A stretch of DNA of 64,000 nucleotides from Epiperipatus broadwayi. Its lineage: Eukaryota > Onychophora > Udeonychophora > Euonychophora > Peripatidae. A model generated the notes under the pieces. It was not told the origin of the DNA and did not search any database. It saw nothing but the letters and a program-made list of their open reading frames with translations. Positions 1-13,857 of this stretch are shown here, in pieces. The stretch is taken from assembly GCA_028023455.1 (NCBI GenBank), contig JAQFVV010006200.1, forward strand, positions 2,472,738-2,536,737. Direction: 5' to 3'. The first letter of the stretch is position 1. Every line of letters starts with the position of its first letter. A program made the position numbers and the translations under genes.

Positions 1-120
1 AAAATACAGGAAACAATAAAAAACTCTCTCATTAAGAAAATTATTTTATTTAAATTGAAATTATATGTTTTATTTATAACTAAAAATTAAAAAATAAAAT
101 ATTTAAAAAAAGATTTTTAA

Positions 121-250
121 AATAATGAATTTATGTAAATAGCCCACTAAAGAGTAAAAAATAACAATGTAAAATAATCCATTTCATAAAATGCATTATT
201 ACTTTGTTATTTTTTACTTTTTAGTGGGCTATTTACATAAAAGCATTATT
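121..250. mobile_element. Palindromic MITE-like element
   Basis: Two arms of about 58 nt (121-178 and 191-250) are inverted copies separated by roughly 12 nt. Both contain TAGCCCACTAAA or its complement, next to TTATGTAAAT. Mismatches are few. No coding capacity and no convincing target duplication were found, so the superfamily is unknown. The open frame at 191-433 simply reads through this palindrome and AT-rich flank and is not a gene. Confidence 0.6.
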
Positions 251-539
251 TTTTTAAAAAAAATTAAATATTATTTTATTTCAATATATATTGATTTATC
301 CAAATTTATCTTATATATATATATATTAGAAATTACCCAAATTTTTAAACAATTAATTACCATAAAGCAAAAACTTATAGCCTATAAAATTATATGCAAA
401 AAAAAGAAAGAAAATCATCCAAGATTCATCTAGATTGTACAATATTTATTGGGTTATAAAGTCACATTAACAAACTCATATGTATATATTAATATTAGAT
501 ACATTTTATGATGTCATATCAGTTTTTAGTACTAGTTTA

Positions 540-1500
540 TTATTGTAGACAAATTTTTTATTAATACCAAGATATTAATTTTATTTTTGAGACTTTTATT
601 TTCTTCTAGAGCTTTCTTCATTAATTCACAATTATATTTTCTTATATCATTATTAACTCTTTTTTCATAGCATTTTACAAAACTCTAGCTATTCAATATT
701 TCTTAATGGATCATTTTTGTATATTTCCATATTTTTTTATTTTCTTCATATATTGTCTTGTCTCTATAAAAAATATACTGGAAAATTACTGGATTTTTTT
801 AATCAATTGTCTTTGTTCCAGTTCTTAATAGTGTGTAAGTTATCTTCCTATTGATTTCATTCAAATCTGAAACATCTTCAAAATCTATTAAACAATTTGC
901 ACATTTTAATTTATTGGAATGATTTTGAAGGTTAGGAATATTAACTGTGGATATTGTTTTTTTAGTAATTTATGTCTCTCTAATTTTGCATTAACATGTA
1001 TTTAACATTTACCAATCAACGATCACTTTCTATGTTGAATCTATTAAGAACATTATATTGTTGAAATACATACTTTCTTTTGATCAAAATATAGTACAAT
1101 TCTGCTGTATCTTCATTTGGATGCATCCATGATCATTTCTGTATAGCATTTCTCTTACAGAAAGAATTCATAATATATAATGTTTCTTTTTCTGCAAACT
1201 CCACAAATCTGCATCCTCTTTCATCTCTAACATCATAACAAATTCACTTGCAATGCTACTAAAGTCTTTCTCAATTTTAGTACTAAAGTCTTCCATGACA
1301 ATTTTAAAATGTTGTTTTATTTTATTGGACACTTGTATATTCATATAAAAATTCTCTACGTCATCACAATGAGAACTTGTTGGATCATAAATATGAATTA
1401 TCTGCATTTGGTATTTTTTATTGCAATGAATTACTAATCTTGCTATTCTGTCTGATATACCACCAATCTCCACCATGTTGTTTCAATTTCATTCAACACC
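540..1500 (-). pseudogene. Decayed RTE-type LINE: endonuclease domain and linker
   Basis: The minus strand carries a remnant of the apurinic-like endonuclease of an RTE/BovB-type non-LTR retrotransposon. At 1476-1168 it reads VEIGGISDRIARLV, then IIHIYDPTSSH, then FKIVMEDFSTKIEKD, the EEP-fold motif in which the usual GDFN is EDFS. Downstream, across stops, come PNEDTAELYYIL (normally PNG.TKNEIDYIL) and NVLNRFNIESDR (normally LNRF..GSDHRLV). A lysine-rich linker read at about 670-560 contains VNNDIRKYNCELMKKALEEN, as in the RTE region before the reverse transcriptase. In life this protein nicks target DNA for target-primed reverse transcription. Internal stops and a degenerate active site mean it is dead. 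Recognition is from family knowledge. Confidence 0.75.
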
Positions 1501-4420
1501 CCCCCCCCTCAGTTTATTCGATTTTATGAAAAAAGATGGTATTAAATTTTCAGATAGAAAAAAAAAGTTTCTGTCATAGATTTGAATATCAATGATTTTT
1601 TTCTAATTTCAAGGCCATTAAACTCCTAGGATACTTTACCATTTAGCAGTTCTAATTGATATTTTTTTTTAGAAGTTCTCTTTGGAAGATAAATTAATTC
1701 CTTTCATAGCAAAAAAATGTAGAAAGGATAAATAACCTGATATCTGCAGAATCTAGCTTTTATATCAGGTTTTTCATCCCAATATCTTTTGAAAATACTA
1801 CTAAACATAATAGAAGCACATGTAAGTATAGGTGTTTTCATCAAGTATCCATAAATTTCTTGTAAAGCATGCATTTAGAGAATATTTGAGATTCATGAGG
1901 CAGCTTTATTTTTCAAACATAATGACTCATAATAGATTTTATATTTTATTATCGTGACTGCATTTTCAGGGATAATAAAAAATATCAGATACTAGGAGTA
2001 AAGATCTCGACTAAATATACAAAATTAGGCTTATTAAAGACTAGTGCAACATAAAATTTGAAATTTCAGATCAAAGAAATAGTAATTGAATGAACAATAA
2101 CTAAATTCACTGGCCATAATACAATATGATCACTCAATTAAAGTAAGGATTTGAATGATGGATCTGTGTAGATGGGAACAATGGGTATGTGCATAATAAA
2201 GAATTGTACATAGGTAAACATGTAACTTTTATTCTATCCAGAATATGTGTACTCAAGCTGTGATTTCAGTAATTTTATAGCATTCAAAAAGAAAGCATTA
2301 TATGCCTGAAAGGGTAGAAAAGTTTTATGATTGCATGAAGTAATGTTCATACAGCAAAAGTGCTCAGAGAGACCATTTCATTTTTTATTAACTAAAATTG
2401 AGGTAGGCAATGCAACTTTTTCAAATCCCACTTCCCATCTTTTTAGGAAACTTGACTAATATGCCAACTCTACACAACAGGTTTCTGTGGAGATTATTTG
2501 ACTTTGATGAGTTATGAATATTTTTGATGGGTAAGTAAGTTATATTTGCATTTTTATTTATATGTTTATTCTTTTGCTGCATAATTAGAATAATATTTTA
2601 TTATTTACAAGCCATTATTTTATAGTAATCATTTAATTTTACATTTTATGTGATTCTATCTAACAAAATGAAATATTTTTTCACAATGTGCAAGGTAAGG
2701 CAGATGATAAAAAGGACATTATCATTATTAATATTCTACAATGTAATAAATCTAAACCTTTTTTCAGTTTAGCTACACTGTGTATTGAATGTGAGCCATT
2801 TACATCCTGAAGAATATTTAGATTAACTTATTCATCTCTGTCACTTTTTCTTCACTCATTATATACAGATATCTACAAGGAAAATTTGCTTATGGCTTTC
2901 TAGGAATAATGAAAAATATTAATGTCTTTATTTTTTGATATTTTGGGCTAATGAATTGTCATAAGTAAATTGTGTTATGTTTTAAATATTACAGTTTTCA
3001 AACATCGTGCTATATAAAAATGATTTATTTACATACATTTAATATCATTTTAATGAAAAATTTTACAAGAAATGTAATAAATCAGGTAATAAAAAATATT
3101 TAATTTATATATTAAAATTTAGAAATTTTGAAGAAAGTAAAAATAATAATTAAAAAAATATTAAAATCTTGTTTTATTATTTTGAATATATAATGACTAT
3201 ATTTTTTCAGCTTTATTACATTCCTTGTACTTTTATCTTTCTGATAACCTAAACTATATAATTTTTTATATAATGCTAATTGAAGTTATCTTAAAAATTG
3301 TCTTAAATTAATTTTCCCAAAATTCAATATGGCTACCATAACAGTGAAAAAGTTAAGAAAGATGCTTTACAAATTGTCTTCAGTTTTGAAAAACTTCTAA
3401 CTTTACACGTAGAAAGTATTTTATTATAGAGAATACTGCACTACATCAATCTTTCGGAAGAATATAGTGAAAGTAAAATACATGTGCTTTTAACATAACC
3501 TGATGAAGTGTTATTAATAAACATGACCACATATAGCATTTCAAGATGAAAAGGTGGCTGTTGTTGTGTCCTAGAATTTATCAAATTCAAGACTTTTAAT
3601 ATTTTTATATTTTGGCTAGCATATAATTGAAGCAGTTTATATTTTTACAGTTCATATTTCAGTTTCACTGCATAAACATAGAAGGTCCAGTAAAAAGATG
3701 AATGATTTTTTCTCCAAGTGCCTGGAGTTCTATCTCCGAATCAAACAGGTTATGTAGTGATGTATTTTTATTATTCACCATAAAAATTTCAATGAACTAG
3801 CATATGTGGAATTATTTTTGTACCTTAGTAAAAAACTTCTTTCATAGTCAACTTCAATTTAATTTTGGAAACAACCAAAAGCCAGTGAGAGTTAAATGGA
3901 AAGAATATTGTGGATAATCAAACACAATATTTTTTGTCCAAAAAAATCATACACAATCTTGGCACTGTTGCCCAATATGTTATCATGTAACACTGATCAA
4001 GAGCCTTGATCACAGTATTCAAGTTGCATGTATAAAATTTTGGTCTGCAAGTAATTCAAAACACCCAAATAATAATGTTTACCATATGATCTTCAGAAAT
4101 ATATTTGTAGTGAATATTGGCTTTAGAATTTAAAAAAATTGTAATGTTTTAATATGGTTCTTTTGCATTTGTAATTTGTTTGGTTTTCCTTCCTCTGGTA
4201 ATTATCATTCTGCTCTCTGGTGTTTAGCTGATGACTTATACTGGAAAGACCACATTACATCACCTGTTGTAATGATTGACAATAATTCTGGATCTATAGT
4301 TACAGCCTTTAATGAAACTGAAGTAACAGTATATCACTGATAACAGAACTTTACTGCCTTTGTGGGATCTATCATCTAAAAAAATAATTGCCAATAAGTG
4401 TAGTTATATACAGTATATAT
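1501..4420. other. AT-rich DNA without recognisable gene
   Basis: No open frame with family resemblance, no clear terminal repeats and no RNA gene were seen on either strand. A C9 homopolymer (about 1500-1508) borders the RTE remnant. Otherwise only short AT tracts are present, for example TATATATATA near 4420. It may be intronic or intergenic. Confidence 0.5.
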
Positions 4421-4589
4421 ATATATATTGTAACCTTTTGATCGGGTTATCCATGGTAAGAATGTTATATAAAATGTAAATAATAGTTAGGCTATAAATT
4501 TGGGTATAACAGTAATAAATGATTTAATATATAAAGTTTAAAAAGAGAATTCTGTAGCGATTTAATAATTGTTATTTATAATCATTTTT

Positions 4590-5015
4590 CATTTACGTAT
4601 AGTTTAAAATCTGTAAAGCACATGTGCATTAACCTGATCACTAATTTAACAATTACAATTTATTAACATAATGCTATATAAATAAATACCTTATTATATA
4701 TATGTTTAACTTCAACTAAAAATGAAGTATAGTAAATTTTAAATAATTTCGCAAGCGTCATTCATTCAAGCATAATAAAATAGTTTAAAGTGATTACTTA
4801 ATATCTTCACATTCTCATCTCCACACACTTAAGATTGGCCCATACTTAAACATTTGGGTTGAAAAGATAGATAAAGACTTTATCTTGTGTTTGGGAATGA
4901 GAGTATTCATTTATGTATAGTTTAAAATCTGTAAAGCGCATGTGCATTAGCCTAATCGCTAATTTACAGTTACAATTTATTAACATAGCGCTATATAAAT
5001 AAATACCTTATAATC
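4590..5015 (+). repeat. Tandem repeat, about 318-bp period (family S1)
   Basis: A block of roughly 105 bp starting at 4591 recurs at 4909. The anchor GTATAGTTTAAAATCTGTAA is at 4597 and 4915, a period of 318 bp. Each unit holds CATGTGCATTA and ends in CTATATAAATAAATACCTTA, which resembles a TATA box or A-rich terminus. The spacer carries TTCATTCAAGCATAATA. The organisation (CATGC/GTGC motif, TATAAATAAAT, TCATTCATTCAA block) parallels the 340-bp S2 repeat at 16.7-17.4 kb, so the two are probably related families. A further S1-like fragment is at 34995-35110. No ribozyme core was found. Confidence 0.7.
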
Positions 5016-8000
5016 TACTACATAATTTTAATACAATAGATGTCAATCTAAATACACATCATTACTTATAAAGGTGTCTTTAATTTATTCTCAATAAAGT
5101 GCTCCTTTAAAAAACTAAAAACATAAAAATGTACTCAATGAAAGGAGGAACAATTATTTACTACAAGATAAGAATTTATTTTAAAATTATTGTAATTGTA
5201 ATATCTGTTAAACAAAAATTATTATTATTAAACTTTAGAAATAAATCCAATTAATAATATCATTTATTGAAAAGATAATCAGAACTAAATTTTGTTTTTC
5301 AAATAATGATTTAAATTAATTTTGTTTATAAATTTTTTTTGTTATTGATTTCAATTATTTTAAAATAGAAACAGAAAAATTTTTAAATTAAAAACTGTAC
5401 AAGTTGATTTGGGGTTGACCGATGAGAGTTGTATAAATATTTCTCTGACATCCTTTTATTTTAGGGTTTTTAATAAAAAAAAAATAACACTGCAAATGAT
5501 CTAAAAAAAAGATTGAAAAAAAATTAAAAAGCAGAGAGGAGTCTCATAACTTGAAAATATTTAAAGTCTTAAGTAGTAAAAACCATTTTTAAAAAGCATC
5601 TAAGATTATAAAATATTTTCAAATGATTATTAACACCATGGAGAAAGCTAAACTAATCTTTATTATGACTAAAGTGCCAATCTTGAACATCTTCTTATAG
5701 CCAAGGTAATAGTCATAAAGAAGTTTGAAAATCCAAGTTGTTATTTTAATTTTTGCCTGAGATAGCCATGAGAAAGGAAACAACTGCAAAGCTTCAGAGA
5801 GAGAAATATAATGATAGTCATATAAAAAACATTCATTTGTCTATGCTAAATTAAGTATTATTAATCATAGATTAATGGTGAAAATCAGATTAGAAATTCC
5901 TAGAAATAAAATTCTAAAGCTGATAAAAATATTTTATAGAATGTTAAAAAATAGTTAATCAGTCATGAGTGGTGAATGCAAGAAAAGCTAATCTTCATTT
6001 GAATTAAACAATTGACATATAAGAAATAATTTGAAAAATTTTGAAGAAAATATTTAGCTTATACTTAGTGATGAAAGAACAAAAAAAAAAAAACAACAGA
6101 TAAAACCTAAATTAAGATTTCTTATGTCTAAATAGAAGATGAACTTTTAGTATAGCATTTTAAGAACTGAATATTATAATGGAAGAATAATTAGAAAAAA
6201 ATCTGTGTAATTTTTGAAGGGTAAATGATAGTCACAAAGATAATGTACTACAAGCTAGAAAATTAAATGAAGTTATCCAATATGTGTTTAAAATTTTACA
6301 AGACTAATAAATAACAGAAAAGGAGAGATCAGAAAATAAATTTATTGATGACTTATTTAAACATGTTTAAAAGTTTGTGCATCATGGGAGAATAAAGTGG
6401 AGACTTATTTAGAATATTTATCAAACTTTTCATAGTGGATTTTGAAGATCAGGATTGTGCTTAATGCAACTTTAAAACTAGCTAGGAAGGATGCATTTGA
6501 TTTAAAAAATTTTGTCCCCATATTTGTGCTTGTTTGTTTGTTAATGTTTTGTTTAACTATACATATCTTTTAGCAATACGAAGATAGGAGAAACACAAAC
6601 ACATGAAGAATGGTAAAAATTTACAGGATAATTATTGTAATATTAAAATAGAAACTGGAAATGGGTTTTAAAAAAAGATCTTAATTTTAAATGTATCACT
6701 AATATTTTTCTTGTTTAAAATGAAATATAGACACAAAGTATTTGTTGTAGTGACAATTTAAAAAATTGATATATAAAATTTAGTATATAATGTTAAAAGT
6801 ATTAAATTTTTTGTTTTTCTTTCATGTTAGAAAAAAAGTATTTTTAAATATAAGAAGAGAATACTATGAGTTATAATATAAAAGCACGTGTGATTGGAAT
6901 ATAGTGTTAAAGCTGTATATTTTGAGCCATGATATATTTTTAGAAAATTAAGTGTGGTAAAATATATTAAAAAGTATTTCGAATTTATTATTGTTAAAAC
7001 ATATTTAACAAAAAGGGAAATGAACTAGTGATCATAAATAAAATCTGATAGGATTCCCAATAAAGAATAATAAACATGTTACAAAATATGTTTACAAGAG
7101 CAAGAAAGATTGAATGTTAATGATCTCATTTGTTAAAAAAAAATATCTTATTGCTAATAATAATAAAAATAGATTATTTGTTTTGTGACATGATTGCAAA
7201 TATAGATAGGAAAGTATTTTATGGGAAGAATATATTATATTATTGGTATAGAATTGGTAGAATCGTAGATGCTAAATACCCTATAGGAGAAGGTGAGTTA
7301 AAATTTCAGGATATAATATATAAAATATCATCCTGAAGAACTGATGAATAGTTAAGTGAATGTAATCTTTGTGATACCCAGATAGTTATTACAATGAGAT
7401 GGGGGGATTTTCAGCAAAGAAATGAGCATGGTACATACCATAAGTGTTTATTGAAGAAGCTAGGATAAAATTGGGGTAAGTTCATTAAGAAAATGATTAC
7501 CTACAAAAATATGACCCCTCATAAATAAAAGAAATCTCCATCCCCCTATTAGTATAGTATTTAATAAAATCAGTTGCTCATCTTTATAAAGTTTCATAGT
7601 AAATAATGATCTTCTAAATGATATAGTATGCATTGAAGGTAGACTCAATATTTTAAAGGATTCTATAGTTTTTCTTCCTAAGTCTGGACAGATCAGCCTG
7701 TAGGTAGTAGAACCATGTACAGAACAAATGTTCTATATAGTTGAATAAAACTTGAATAAATGATCATATGAATAAGAATAACTGAGATCTAAGATTAACA
7801 GAAAACACGAGTAAGAGAGAGAATGAATGCATAAATAAATTGCATTATATAAAAAAAAAAAGAATCCTAACTTTATTATTCATTTTAAATACATCATAAA
7901 TATTGTCTTTTATTTTTTTTATATTTACCACATCAGTAATAACTTTGTTAATAAGATGGAAGTGTAATATTTTAAACCAAATTTTAAATATAAAATATAA

Positions 8001-11000
8001 TTTAACTATTACAAGATGATCAATATATTGGGAGTTACAAAATATCAGGTAATATGGAAAATGATTGTGAAGATCCCAGATAACTCTGAATGATGCAAAT
8101 ATATCAGATTAGTATAAAAGCATACATAATAAAATAATAAATTTATAATTTCAAAAAAACTAAAAGACAAACTCAGGGAAGGGTTAATGGTATATAATAA
8201 TCACAAAGTTTATTTGTAAAGAATGTAAATAATTTGTTATCAATGTATAAACAGTTTTCATGCTTATTTTTTTATTGTTAATAAAATATTTAACTTAATG
8301 TTAATCTATGTTTATTGTTTATTAGTATTATTGTAAATAAACAACCATTTTGATTTAAACTTTGTAGTATTAATTTCATTGTATCTGAGAGTCATTTCCA
8401 TCACAAGATCATATCAATAAAGCACATTATCTACATAAAATTATACATACCAAATTATGATTACATGCCTCATCTGAAAAGCTATGCTTAAGAGTTTATA
8501 ATTAATACATTAACTATCAATTGCTTTAAATGATAACTATAATAAAGAAAGCTTATGGTACTTCATATTATTATTAGATGCAATAGAATTTTGAAGGCCA
8601 TATGAAAAATACTATTAAATATTACAAAAGGGAGAGCATATAATAGAAATTAGCAATATGTTTGAGAATCACATTCTAATTTTGTAATTCAAGTTGAAAT
8701 ATATGTTATATCATAATTTAAAAGTATTATATAATTTCAGAGTACAAGTTACTAACCAAATATATTTTAAGGTTTGTAATTCTGAAGGAGTTAATTACAG
8801 TGGGTGAATGCTAACTAATTAAGAGATGTATTTCATTGAATTAGACTTGGTAGATAATAATGGTGTGATGAAGCTTTGATTATAAGAAAATAAGTATTCT
8901 AGAGTAATTGTTGTTAACATAAGTATGAGAATAAATCTTAGGAAAAGTAGATTAAATTATTTAAGAAAAGGTAATGAGTAAGTAATGAGTATTAATTTCC
9001 ATATCTTATTATTATAGTTAGATTAAGTTTCCAATAGGAGGTTAATCAAGGTTTGTAATAGTATGTTTTTATTAAATGGTTGGATCCCAGTAAAATCCCT
9101 TTTGTGATTCAATTATTTAATTATCAATCTAATTGTTATATTGGATTTTAGAATAGAATATTTATGATCCCTGAGATAGCCATAGGGTAGCATCAATTAT
9201 TTTAAGTAATGTGATTTTGTTAATGTTCTTATTTTGAGATTCTTAAATCACAGAAGTTTAAATCATTATTTAAATGAAATATTATGTTAGTCATTGTTTG
9301 TTGTGGCAATTTTTTTAATTATTATAACAGGATGAGACTAGGAAAATTTTCACAATAGCAATGCCATTGTGGAGCGTATTTTATATACTTTTCAATGTTA
9401 AAACCACTCTCTTGTAATTGTTCCTAAAGTCTATCTTATGTTTTAATATTTAGCAAGTTTCAAGCCTCATAAAGAGTCTTATACATTATTGTTGTTATAA
9501 TTGATGTTTTATTATTGAGCTAGTGTAGCAGATGGTAAATAGAGAAGGTAGGGTAAGGTAGAGAGGTGTGTTGGAAAAACCAGAAGGGAAGGTTACAATA
9601 TATATATATATTGTGATGGGACAACCTTTTCATGGTGTGTACAAAAGTGGGTGGGTCCCTTCTGATGAATAAGTATATCTCTGTTGTCCATATTTATACA
9701 TACCCCTCACACATCAAACTCATATCTAGGAGAGAAGAGAGTAAGATCTAAATAACTACTGATTTTACCCTAAATCTATCTCATCCATACTGCAGTTTGC
9801 TTTCATTATTTTGGATTTTGAACCCAAGAAGAAGTGGGTTGATCCTCTGGTTCAGGATACATTTGTATTACCAGTCTGAATGTGTGAAATAAGTATATGT
9901 ACATTAATGGGAGTGGATATGATATATTGTATATACATGCAAGTAATGATTGTAATATGTATGTAAGGATATGACAAAGTAAAATTTAACCATAGAAAAG
10001 TAAACCAAGAATCATGTTTTAAAATTTAATAAATGTATTTTTTTTTTACAATAAATGTATTTACATTGATTAGTATTTGAACAAGAATATTTAAAACAAA
10101 ATTAGGGAAAACTCATTTAGATGTCTGTGGTCATTCTTTGTTGATGCTTGTTTTATACCAATGTTCCAACTCATGATCCCATAAAGAATGGTCCCTGGAT
10201 GTCCTGATTAACATGAATGATTTTCATATTCTATACAACATTGTTATATATAATACAGTATTCATTTACTTTTTTATCTTTTATTTAAATGCCATGATGG
10301 TTTTAAAGACCCCCCTGTTATGTACGATGTGTGTGTGTGATGAAGGAGAATTATAAGATCATGACATAAATAATTAAAAAGATACACAAAGAAAATATAA
10401 AAAAAAATATCAGTAACTAATATAAACTTTAGAATAAACAGTTAAAGAAAGTTTATGCGTTATACGTATATGAATGTTGAATTTATATTTGTATTAGGTA
10501 ACGTCTTACCTTGTCCCATTTATAGTGATCGGACTATTTCGTAATCAAGAGCATATCTCATAGATTTTGTCTATCCAAGGTAATATTATAAAGGAAGAAG
10601 TTTTTTTTATATTATTTTTATTTCAAAAATCTTAAATTAAAGCTATTTGGCCCTATATTTAAATGAAAAAAATAAAATTATGATATATAGCATACAAACA
10701 ATTAAATATAGATGATGTCAACTTTATAACTTGACTTTATAGTTCATATAGACACTGTTGTAATGGCTTGTTACCATAATCTGTGATGGTTCTTTTACAC
10801 ATAGCTGGAAATTCAAACATCCATTGGATAGGTTGATTTTACTAGCCTTCAAACTGGAGTTTTGAAATGTTTTTACAAGTATATATGACTAGTCACATGA
10901 TCACAATTTGCTTTAAAATTTTATATTATAAAAAGACAATTGGCTTAAAACTAAATAAAAAGTTTTTAATTTTGAGATTACAGATAAGAAGAATTTCTTA

Positions 11001-11740
11001 ATCCATGTTTGAATCGAGGCTGTATTATGTAAAAACATCTTTTAAGAAATATGGCCCATGCTACTTTGTATGTAATATTTTATCATCGATTATCATCTCT
11101 TAAATATATCCTAGAATCTCAATACTAGAATGCATCATGGGTTTTAATGAACTTTATGTTCTCATCATTAAAGTATCTTTATTTTAAAGTTTCCAATATA
11201 GACACATTATATAGTATAGATATACTTTCAACTTACTGGGATTTATCAATAATTTGAAATCAATCAGATAGTAATTTTAACTTAGCAGAATTGAAAACTA
11301 ATATCACTTTTTTTAAATTCTAATAACCCTGGCTTTTAACTTATTCAAGATATGGTGTCTGTACATAAGAAACTTTTTATTCCAATTTTAAGTAGAAAAA
11401 TATTAACAATTTACTATTTTCTTTAAAGTAATTATCTTAACAGAATACATTTTAGTACTATAAAAGATTCAACCTTTTAATTTCCATCTATAAAATTTCT
11501 GCATCACATGTTGTTTTTAAAATTCTTAAACTTTTAGGTTTATTACATTTTATTAATGGAAGTTTTTATAATGAAATATATTAAAAATACGAGTTCTATA
11601 GGATACAAAGAAATCTTCATTAATTCTAAAAATTTTGATATACAAACATAAATAGGATTAGTCTGTACATAAAACAGGTAAAATGCTGAGAATTCATATT
11701 CAAACTTGTGAAGTTTTTCCAACTTTTACATAAGAAATAA
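5016..11740. other. Long AT-rich stretch, no gene recognised
   Basis: Between about 5.4 and 7.4 kb the plus strand is visibly purine-rich and could be an ancient coding relic, but no motif is recognisable. The open frame at 7130-7336 has no family resemblance that I can name. Around 9540-9900 the composition is richer in G+C. A purine run (AGAAGGGAAGG) precedes TATATA, and CATATTTATACATACCCC looks like a TATA-box context, which would fit a solo LTR, but no paired LTR was seen. Poly-A and poly-T tracts are scattered throughout. Confidence 0.4.
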
Positions 11741-12252
11741 AATTTAGAATAATTGCTTTGGAAATGAAAAAACAAAAAAAGCTTAAACTAGAATGTTTAT
11801 ACGCTTAGTATAGTATGCTGGGTATGCTTTTGATATCTCTAAAACAATATCATAGTCATAGAATACAGCCACAGAGCAGTGGCAAATAGTGTGTGTAAAT
11901 GAGTGGGTTTAAATAAACCACTTTTTAGACAAAGTACAACAGGATTCTTTTTTGTTAATGGCATTCAGATTGTTGTTGATACGCCAGGCTTCTTTTATCT
12001 TGTGAATACCGTCAACAAAAATGAATTCTGTTGCCCCTCTCTAAAAAGTGTTTTGCTTAAACCTGCTCATTTGCATATCATTTACATACTCTTTAAATAA
12101 CACCAACTGCCTCCACTTTGTGGTTGTATTACTGTAATTATGATATCATTTTAGAGATATCAAAAGCATGCTCAACATACTGTACTAAGCATATAAACAT
12201 TCCAGTTTAAGATTTTCTTATTTTTTCATTTCCAAAGTGATTATTTTGAATT
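11741..12252. mobile_element. Foldback element, about 510 bp
   Basis: Long imperfect inverted arms of about 200 nt (roughly 11741-11940 and 12045-12252) contain matched blocks such as TGATATCTCTAAAA near 11835 and TTTTAGAGATATCA near 12150. Other matched blocks are TTAAACTAGAATGTTTATA with its partner and CTTTGGAAATG with CATTTCCAAAG. The loop is about 100 nt. The frame at 11903-12100 lies across the arms and loop and is not credible as a gene. No target duplication was resolved. Confidence 0.65.
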
Positions 12253-12627
12253 ACAATTCTATTTTAAAAAGGCAAAAACTGTAAGTGAATAATAATAAAT
12301 AAAAGTAAATTATTTGTGACAAGACAGGATCACATAACTATGTTATATAATTTCATGAAAAGCAAAAAAAAAGACCAACATTAGAGACTAGCTTACTATT
12401 TTCTATAACTCTCACCAAAGTTTATTCTAGCAATTCAATGATTAGAACTATACTATATATTTTAATGATTCTTTGTATCATTAAAAAACAGAATTATAAA
12501 CTATATTAGTTTAAACCATTGGACTAAATTATAAAATGCCATATTACCACCAATTATTTTATTTAATGAAGACATTAAATGGTAGTAAATTATGTTCATT
12601 TTAAATTTAATTATGCTGACAATTGTA

Positions 12628-13411
12628 CCATGTATCCCCAAAAATGAGAGCCAATCTTATATTAATTTTTGCTCCAAAAATCACCATAAGGCTAATTTTC
12701 AGACAGTGTCACATTTTTTCATGTACACAAACCTACATTTATTCAAGTACTTGTTCTCTTTACAGAAATCTGTGATAGCTCTTCCTTTTTGCACTCATTT
12801 TATTGGATGATGACTATATTGTTCCATTTAAATTTACCATTAAATCAAGTGTTAATAGAAATAAAAATTGCAGTTAAGAATGGTTTGTCCACACAAAAGC
12901 AACCAAAAATTCAGATAATGTTTCTGTATTTTTTAAAAGATTGATTACTAAAATCACTTCCATTATTTGTAATCTTTTAGGAGGAAAAAAAATGTTTAAA
13001 AAAATCAAACTAATTTTTTTTTATCTTGAATATTTAAAAGCTACCATGATGAAACACTAAAACTAAAATGAGCATTAAATACAAATAAGTGCCTAAAAAT
13101 ATATAAATGAAATTATAAATTGTCCAATATAAGAACTTGTGGTAGATAAATTGTTTCTCTATAGAGGTAGAATATGTTTGTCGAAAATGATTGACGGAAA
13201 ATAGAAAAGAACTATATAATTTATATTACCACTTATCTAAAGCATTAATAGCAATAATATTGTTTATTTATACATTCATTGCCTTATAATTCAATATGTC
13301 TAACAATCTTAACTAGGTCTTATATTTGGGGTAGGGCTTATATTATAAGCATCCTGAAAAATCATGCTAGGGCTTATTTTCTCGTCAATTCTTATTTTCA
13401 GGGAAACGTGG
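12628..13411. mobile_element. TA-flanked TIR DNA transposon (non-autonomous, mariner-like)
   Basis: The ends are CCATGTATCCCCAAAAAT at the left and its imperfect inverse, ending GGGAAACGTGG, at the right. Both are flanked by TA (12626-12627 and 13412-13413), as expected for Tc1/mariner-type insertion. The left end continues into TTATATTAATTTTTGCTCC. The right end contains TAGGGCTTATATTATAAGC. I recognise both blocks as characteristic of a short DNA-transposon family seen in several vertebrate genomes whose termini read CCCCGAAAATAAGAC; the family name is unverified. The 784-bp element has no intact transposase. The frame at 12592-12810 is an accidental reading of its left end. Confidence 0.7.
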
Positions 13412-13627
13412 TATAAGTATTGTTTAAAATTTTATATTTTTCTTTTATAATTATGTCTATATTCCTAAATGATTGCAATTATATTTTAATTAATAGTCAT
13501 AATTTTCAACATTTTTGTCATTATCATTTAAAAATCCTATATATGTCTTAAGTTTTAACCTATAATTTATGACATTAATATAATTTTCTACTTCTTCTTT
13601 TCCTATGTATTGATTTCTATTATAACA

Positions 13628-13857
13628 TAACATACCATTTACACTTTCTTAGACACTTTATAAATACTTTTATTTGTATTATTTGTATTACACTAACAGT
13701 TTCAACTGTCCTGCAGTCATCATCAGAGTTCTTGTTGATTCTATTATCAACAAGAACTATGATGATGACTGCAGGACAGTTGAAACTGTTAGTGTAATAC
13801 AACTAATACAAATAAAATATTGATAAAGTGTCTAAGAAGGTGAAAATGGTATGTTAA
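13628..13857. mobile_element. Near-perfect palindromic element, about 112-bp arms
   Basis: The left arm 13628-13739 and right arm 13746-13857 are nearly perfect inverted repeats around a loop of about 6 nt. Each arm contains CTGCAGGACAGTTGAAACTG or its complement and a GTGTAATACAA block. Such a structure extrudes easily and may replicate poorly. The TGATGATGACTGCAG...GTTGAAAC block superficially resembles a hammerhead core but fails the cleavage-site rule (see rejected items). No coding content; the frame at 13620-13802 is an artefact of the palindrome. Confidence 0.75.

Noticed and set aside
3487-3530. CCTGATGAAGTG as a hammerhead core
   Set aside because: No GAAA at the right distance and no complementary flanks.
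7130-7336. 68-codon frame in purine-rich DNA
   Set aside because: No family resemblance and no context; probably chance or an unrecognisable relic.
9540-9900. Solo LTR with TATA box
   Set aside because: Suggestive purine tract and TATTTATACATA, but no TG...CA ends with a target duplication and no second copy in the window.
13680-13800. Hammerhead-like block in the palindrome (CTGATGATGACTGCAG...GTTGAAAC)
   Set aside because: The base after U16.1 would be G, which hammerheads do not cleave, and no stem I partner was found. The right arm also has ATGATGA in place of CTGATGA.
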